This document shows, one piece after another, positions 14,786 through 18,542 of a DNA stretch of 18,542 bases. The DNA is from Caryophanales bacterium (GTDB lineage Bacteria; Bacillota_I; Bacilli_A; RF39; UBA660), in the NCBI GenBank assembly GCA_016291895.1, contig JAEEZO010000057.1, positions 1-18,542 of the forward strand, in the 5' to 3' direction. The notes under the pieces were generated by a model. That model saw nothing but the letters and a program-made list of their open reading frames with translations. It was not told the DNA's origin and searched no databases. Made by a program: the position numbers and the translations under genes. Position 1 is the first letter of the stretch, and every line of letters begins with the position of its first letter.

Positions 14786-16279
14786 ATGGTTTATGCATGT
14801 ATCGATTTAAAAAGTTTTTATGCATCTGTTGAATGTGTTGAAAGGAAACTTAATCCTTTAACAACTAATTTAGTTGTTGCTGATAAATCACGAACAGAAA
14901 AAACAATTTGTCTTGCAGTAACGCCATCTCTTAAACAATATGGTTTAGGTGGCCGAGCTAGACTTTTTGAAGTTGTTCAAAAAGTAAAAGAAATTAATCA
15001 AAAAAGAAAAGGATCTATAAAAGGTAATTTTATAGGTAAGTCATATAATGATATTGATTTGAAAAATAATCCTCGTCTTGAACTTGATTATCTTGTTGCA
15101 ACTCCAAGAATGAAATTATATATGAAATATAGTAATCAAATATATAATATTTATCTTAAGTATCTAGCACCAGAAGATATTTACGTATATTCGATTGATG
15201 AATGTTTCTTAGATATTACAAATTATTTGAAACTATATAAAAAGAAAGGTGAAGAATTAATAACAACTATTATTCAGGATGTATATAATACAACTGGTAT
15301 TACTGCAACAGGTGGTATTGGAACCAATTTATATCTTGCTAAAGTTGCTATGGATATTGTTGCTAAGCATGTAAAAGCTAATGAACAAGGTGTAAGAATC
15401 GCAAAGCTTGATGAAATGACATATCGAAAATTGTTATGGGAACATGAACCTTTAACCGATTTTTGGAGAGTAGGAAAAGGTATCTCTAAACGATTAATTG
15501 AAAATGGTATGCACACGATGGGTGATATTTGTTTATGCTCAATTAATGATGAAGATAAATTATTTAAACTCTTTGGTGTAAACGCCGAAATTTTAATTGA
15601 TCACGCATGGGGTTATGAACCTTGTACAATGAAAGATATCAAGAACTATAAGCCTAAGTCAAACTGCTTGTCATCAGGACAAGTTCTTCATGAACCATAT
15701 GATTATAAAAAAACAAAAATAATTGTTAATGAAATGACAGAGTTATTAACTTTAGAAATGGTCAATAAACATTTTGTAACTAATCAAATTGTTTTAACGG
15801 TATTTTATGATGGCTCTAATTTAGATAATCCAAAGATTATGTGTGAATATAATGGTGAAATAAAGAAAGATTTTTATGGAAGAATGGTTCCAAAGGAAGC
15901 CCATGGAACGATTCGATTAGATCATTATACTTCATCAACAAAAATTATTATGGAAGCGGTTATTAAACTTTATAATCGAATTGTAAATTCGAAGTTATTA
16001 ACAAGAAGAATTAATATTACAGTATGTAATTTAATTAATGAAAATGAAGTTGTTGATAAAAAAATATATAAACAATTTGATTTATTCTCTAATAATATGG
16101 AAGAAGATAAAAAGAAAGAAAAAGAATTAGAATCAGAAAAAGAAGAAAGAATTATTCAAAGAACAATTATTAATATAAAAAATAAATATGGAAAAAATGC
16201 CATAATTAAAGGTATGGATTTAGAAGATGGAGCTACAACAATTGAAAGAAATAAGGAAGTTGGTGGACATAAAGGATGA
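14786..16279 (+). CDS. Y-family DNA polymerase, UvrX/UmuC-like
   Basis: This 497-residue translesion polymerase has the Y-family palm motif IDLKSFYASVEC at the N-terminus (catalytic D7), a finger segment with AVTPSLKQYGL, the SIDECFLDI motif carrying catalytic D138-E139, a thumb-type GGIGTNLYLAK segment, and a little-finger region with YDYKKTK and SSTKI stretches. A canonical beta-clamp binding motif QFDLF occurs at 430-434, followed by a highly charged tail. The closest type is the Bacillus UvrX/YqjW group rather than the shorter DinB. Overlap with the next gene (ATGA) and that gene's YolD-like identity support this. It copies past DNA damage. It follows rarA by 8 bases with a TAGGTGAT ribosome site. 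No LexA-type operator is obvious upstream. Confidence 0.9.
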   Translation: MVYACIDLKSFYASVECVERKLNPLTTNLVVADKSRTEKTICLAVTPSLKQYGLGGRARLFEVVQKVKEINQKRKGSIKGNFIGKSYNDIDLKNNPRLELDYLVATPRMKLYMKYSNQIYNIYLKYLAPEDIYVYSIDECFLDITNYLKLYKKKGEELITTIIQDVYNTTGITATGGIGTNLYLAKVAMDIVAKHVKANEQGVRIAKLDEMTYRKLLWEHEPLTDFWRVGKGISKRLIENGMHTMGDICLCSINDEDKLFKLFGVNAEILIDHAWGYEPCTMKDIKNYKPKSNCLSSGQVLHEPYDYKKTKIIVNEMTELLTLEMVNKHFVTNQIVLTVFYDGSNLDNPKIMCEYNGEIKKDFYGRMVPKEAHGTIRLDHYTSSTKIIMEAVIKLYNRIVNSKLLTRRINITVCNLINENEVVDKKIYKQFDLFSNNMEEDKKKEKELESEKEERIIQRTIINIKNKYGKNAIIKGMDLEDGATTIERNKEVGGHKG

Positions 16280-16680
16280 ATCAATATAGTGATATTATTA
16301 ATATTCCTCATTTTGAATTTAAAAAACATCAAAGAATGTCTATAGAATCTCGAGCTTCTACTTTTTCGCCATTTGCGGCTTTAACAGGATTTGCGGATTC
16401 TATAAATGAAACATCAAGATTAACAGAAGAAAAAAAATTATTATCAGAAGATATGAAATCAATTATTGATATGAAATTGCAAATAATTATGGAACATATA
16501 AAAGAAAAACCAGAAATAATTGTTTATTATTTTATAAAAGATATTAAAAAAAATGGTGGTAGTTACAAAGAATATAAAGGTAACATAAGAAAGATAGATA
16601 TTGCAAATAAAAAAATTGTTTTCATCGATAAAAAAGAAATTAATTTAGATGACATATATGATATCATTTTTAATGAGTGA
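16276..16680 (+). CDS. YolD-like protein paired with the Y-family polymerase
   Basis: This 134-residue protein has the YolD-family signature H-x-R-M-S-x-x-x-R-A-x-x-F-x-P-F-A-A-L at residues 18-36 (QRMSIESRASTFSPFAALTG). YolD-like genes (yolD, yqjX and others) are commonly encoded directly beside UvrX-type polymerases in Bacillota, and the family is considered a functional counterpart of the UmuD partner, though its biochemical role is not established. The start overlaps the polymerase stop as ATGA, giving translational coupling. The C-terminal half (KGNIRKIDIANKKIVF ... EINLDDIYDI) is beta-rich with an Sm-like look typical of the family. It uses a TGA stop. Confidence 0.88.
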   Translation: MNQYSDIINIPHFEFKKHQRMSIESRASTFSPFAALTGFADSINETSRLTEEKKLLSEDMKSIIDMKLQIIMEHIKEKPEIIVYYFIKDIKKNGGSYKEYKGNIRKIDIANKKIVFIDKKEINLDDIYDIIFNE

Positions 16681-16708
16681 TATAATTTAAGAAGAATAAG
16701 GAGACTGT

Positions 16709-17887
16709 ATGAAAATAGTTATTGTTGGTGCTGGTGTATCAGGTATGCTAGCAGCTTCTATTTTAAGACACAAACATGAAGTTATTCTTATTGAAAAGAA
16801 TAATGAATGTGGTAAGAAGATACTAAAAACAGGTAATGGTAAATGTAATTTTTGGCATACTAATTTAGAAAGTCGCTTTTACGAAACTGATGATAAAGAT
16901 AAATTAGATAGTATTTTATCTAATCAAGAAGATTGTCTTAATTATTTATTCTCATTAGGAATTTATCCAACAATTAAAGATGGTTATTATTATCCTAATA
17001 GTAGAGAAGCTAGTAGTATAAGAGATGTTTTGGTAAATAATCTTAAAGGTGTAGAAGTTTTATTAAATGAAGAAGTAACCGAAGTAAGTATTGTTAATAA
17101 AAAGATTTATTTAGAAACAACTAATCGAGATCTTACTTGTGATAAATTAATTATTAGTTCAGGTAGCCTTGCATCCGTTAAAGAATGTAATTCATATTTT
17201 TTATTAAAAGGATTAACTCATACTATTAATCCCGTATTACCAGCTTTAACTAAATTAAAATGTCGTGGAACATATTTAAATGATTGGGATGGTGTTAGAA
17301 GTCAAGCTAAAGTAAGATTAATTATTAACAATCGTTTAAGAAAAGAAAGTGTTGGCGAAATTCAACTAGCTAGGGATGGTATAAGTGGAATTTGTGTCTT
17401 TGATATAAGTGGAATAACTAATAAAGCTTTATCAAAGAATTTAGATTTTTATGTAACGATTGATTTCTTTCAAAAAGATTTTAAAGAGTTTATGGATAAA
17501 CGTAATATTGATGAACCTCTTATTAATAGTTTAAAGACTATTTTTAATAAAAAATTAATTAATTTGTTTTTAAAACTAAGTAATATTGATGGTAATCGTT
17601 ATTATAATGATTTAACAAAAGAAGAGAAAGAAAGACTAAGTAAAATAATTAATGATTTTCGTGTTGATGTAATAGGTAGTAATGATTACTCAAATGCCCA
17701 AGTTTGTACTGGTGGAGTACCTCTTTCTGAAATTAATGAAAAGACAATGGAATCTCTTGTTGTACCTAATTTTTATATAACAGGAGAAATATTAGATGTT
17801 GATGGTATTTGTGGTGGATATAATATGTCTTTTGCTTTTATAACAGGTTATCTTGCAGCTTTAGCAATAGGTGATCATAATGATTAA
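16709..17887 (+). CDS. HI0933/BaiN-like flavoprotein (NAD(P)/FAD-dependent oxidoreductase)
   Basis: This 392-residue protein is of the HI0933/BaiN/YhiN family. The N-terminal dinucleotide fold has G-x-G-x-x-G at 7-12 (VIVGAGVSG) with acidic E29 ending the second strand for FAD ribose. The diagnostic segment CGKKILKTGNGKCN is at 34-47, and the C-terminal hallmark GEILDVDGICGGYN with the preceding CTGGVPLSEI is intact. Length matches the family. Members bind FAD; the BaiN branch is linked to bile acid reduction in one gut Clostridium, but most members have no defined substrate, so none is assigned. The ATG follows AAGGAGA with 28 bases between it and the previous stop. The next flavoprotein gene overlaps its end by 8 bases. 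Confidence 0.9.
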   Translation: MKIVIVGAGVSGMLAASILRHKHEVILIEKNNECGKKILKTGNGKCNFWHTNLESRFYETDDKDKLDSILSNQEDCLNYLFSLGIYPTIKDGYYYPNSREASSIRDVLVNNLKGVEVLLNEEVTEVSIVNKKIYLETTNRDLTCDKLIISSGSLASVKECNSYFLLKGLTHTINPVLPALTKLKCRGTYLNDWDGVRSQAKVRLIINNRLRKESVGEIQLARDGISGICVFDISGITNKALSKNLDFYVTIDFFQKDFKEFMDKRNIDEPLINSLKTIFNKKLINLFLKLSNIDGNRYYNDLTKEEKERLSKIINDFRVDVIGSNDYSNAQVCTGGVPLSEINEKTMESLVVPNFYITGEILDVDGICGGYNMSFAFITGYLAALAIGDHND

Positions 17888-18542
17888 TATCAAAAATATT
17901 AAAATTAATTTATTGAATAATAATTATGATGAATTAAAAAATAAAATTATAAATAGATTAAAAATAAATAAAGAAGATTTATTAGAAATAAAAATAATTC
18001 GTGAATCAATAGATGCTCGTGATAAAAATAATATTATGATTGTCTATGAAGTTGATATAAATGTTAAAAATGAAAATATTATTTTAAAGAAAAAATATAA
18101 AGATGTTAGTGTTGCACCAAATAGATGTTATAAATTTATTAGTACAGGTACTAATGAACTTATTAATAGACCAATAATAGTGGGTAGTGGTCCAGCAGGC
18201 TTGTTTTGTGCTTATAATTTAGTATGTATGGGATATAAACCATTAATTATTGAAAGAGGTAAATGTATTGAAGAAAGAGTTAATGATGTTAATATTTTCT
18301 TTGAAACAAATAAATTAAATAGTGAAAGTAATATTTCTTTTGGTGAAGGTGGAGCGGGAACTTTTTCTGATGGTAAATTAAATACTTTAATTAAAGATAT
18401 TAATAATCGTGGAAGAATGGTTATGGAAACTTTTATTGATTGTGGGGCTCCTAAAAATATTCTTTATAGTAATCATCCTCATATTGGTACAGATTTATTA
18501 CGTAGTGTTATTGTTAATTTACGAAATAAGATTATATCAATG
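17880..18542 (+). CDS. COG2509-type FAD-dependent dehydrogenase, 3' end cut by window
   Basis: The first 221 residues are visible and the frame is open to the window end. A roughly 95-residue N-terminal domain (with the segment ESIDARDKNNIMIVYEVD) precedes the dinucleotide fold G-S-G-P-A-G at 102-107 (IIVGSGPAGLFCAYNL), then ERGKCIEERVNDV, and the family signature ESNISFGEGGAGTFSDGKL and PHIGTDLLRSV. This order matches the uncharacterised COG2509 flavoproteins, which are usually about 450-540 residues, so roughly half is missing. ATG 17880 lies inside the end of the preceding flavoprotein gene behind ATAGGTGAT, showing translational coupling. The substrate is unknown in the family. A low-complexity Asn/Lys/Ile-rich N-terminus reflects the AT-rich genome. 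Confidence 0.88.
   Translation, partial: MINIKNIKINLLNNNYDELKNKIINRLKINKEDLLEIKIIRESIDARDKNNIMIVYEVDINVKNENIILKKKYKDVSVAPNRCYKFISTGTNELINRPIIVGSGPAGLFCAYNLVCMGYKPLIIERGKCIEERVNDVNIFFETNKLNSESNISFGEGGAGTFSDGKLNTLIKDINNRGRMVMETFIDCGAPKNILYSNHPHIGTDLLRSVIVNLRNKIISM

Noticed and set aside
16681..16686. TATAAT just before the HI0933-like gene as a separate promoter
   Set aside because: No acceptable -35 box lies 16-19 bases upstream; the spacing allows read-through from the YolD gene, so it was not annotated.
1..18542. Possible Mycoplasma-type code with TGA read as tryptophan, suggested by the low GC
   Set aside because: TGA ends several clear genes (2326, 16279, 16680) and tryptophans in conserved motifs such as W-x-G and FP-SW are TGG.
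1..18542. CRISPR arrays, tRNA or rRNA genes, riboswitches
   Set aside because: No regularly spaced repeats, cloverleaf-like or conserved RNA sequences were recognised; almost all of the window is coding and intergenic gaps are short.

Overview
This window comes from a very AT-rich (roughly 28-30% GC by eye) Bacillota-type genome, probably an uncultured gut-type Bacilli, RF39 or Erysipelotrichales-like lineage. The low GC, the strong GGAGG/GGTGATA-type ribosome binding sites, the short intergenic gaps, a RarA / Y-family polymerase / YolD operon and the WXG100-type genes all point that way. TGA is used as a normal stop (for example at 2324-2326, 16277-16279 and 16678-16680), so this is standard code 11 and not the Mycoplasma code.

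Layout. (1) Bases 1-1259: tail of an inorganic pyrophosphatase-like gene, a small unknown gene and a calcineurin-type metallophosphoesterase, closed by a hairpin terminator. (2) Bases 1343-8429, toxin cassette A: three small helical proteins (one with a W-x-G motif), a 1476-residue polymorphic toxin with an EndoU-like RNase C-terminus, and a gene fusing an immunity-like domain to a complete RtcB RNA ligase. (3) Bases 8561-13367, toxin cassette B: the same order of three small proteins and a 1130-residue EndoU-type toxin, but ending in a free-standing 140-residue protein homologous to the N-terminal domain of the RtcB fusion. (4) Bases 13470-16680: rarA, a Y-family DNA polymerase and a YolD-like gene. 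(5) Bases 16709-18542: two flavoproteins, HI0933/BaiN-like and COG2509-like, the second cut by the window end.

The centre of interest is the pair of cassettes. Each looks like a type VII (ESX/WXG100-type) export unit: small partner proteins, then a large effector, then immunity. EndoU RNases leave 2',3'-cyclic phosphate and 5'-OH ends, and those are the ends that RtcB ligases seal. Fusion of the apparent immunity domain to RtcB, immediately downstream of an EndoU-type toxin, suggests an immunity protein that both recognises the toxin and repairs the RNA it cuts. By hand alignment, the first 136 residues of the fusion match the free-standing immunity protein of cassette B without a gap, and the free-standing protein stops where the RtcB core begins. 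The domain identities are strong; the 'immunity by repair' role is inference.

The two cassettes share a promoter segment, terminator-promoter spacing and overlapping gene junctions, so they look like diverged duplicates. No type VII secretion machinery gene (EssC, EsaA, EssB) is in the window. No tRNA, rRNA, CRISPR array, insertion sequence or gene-free stretch longer than 300 bases was seen.
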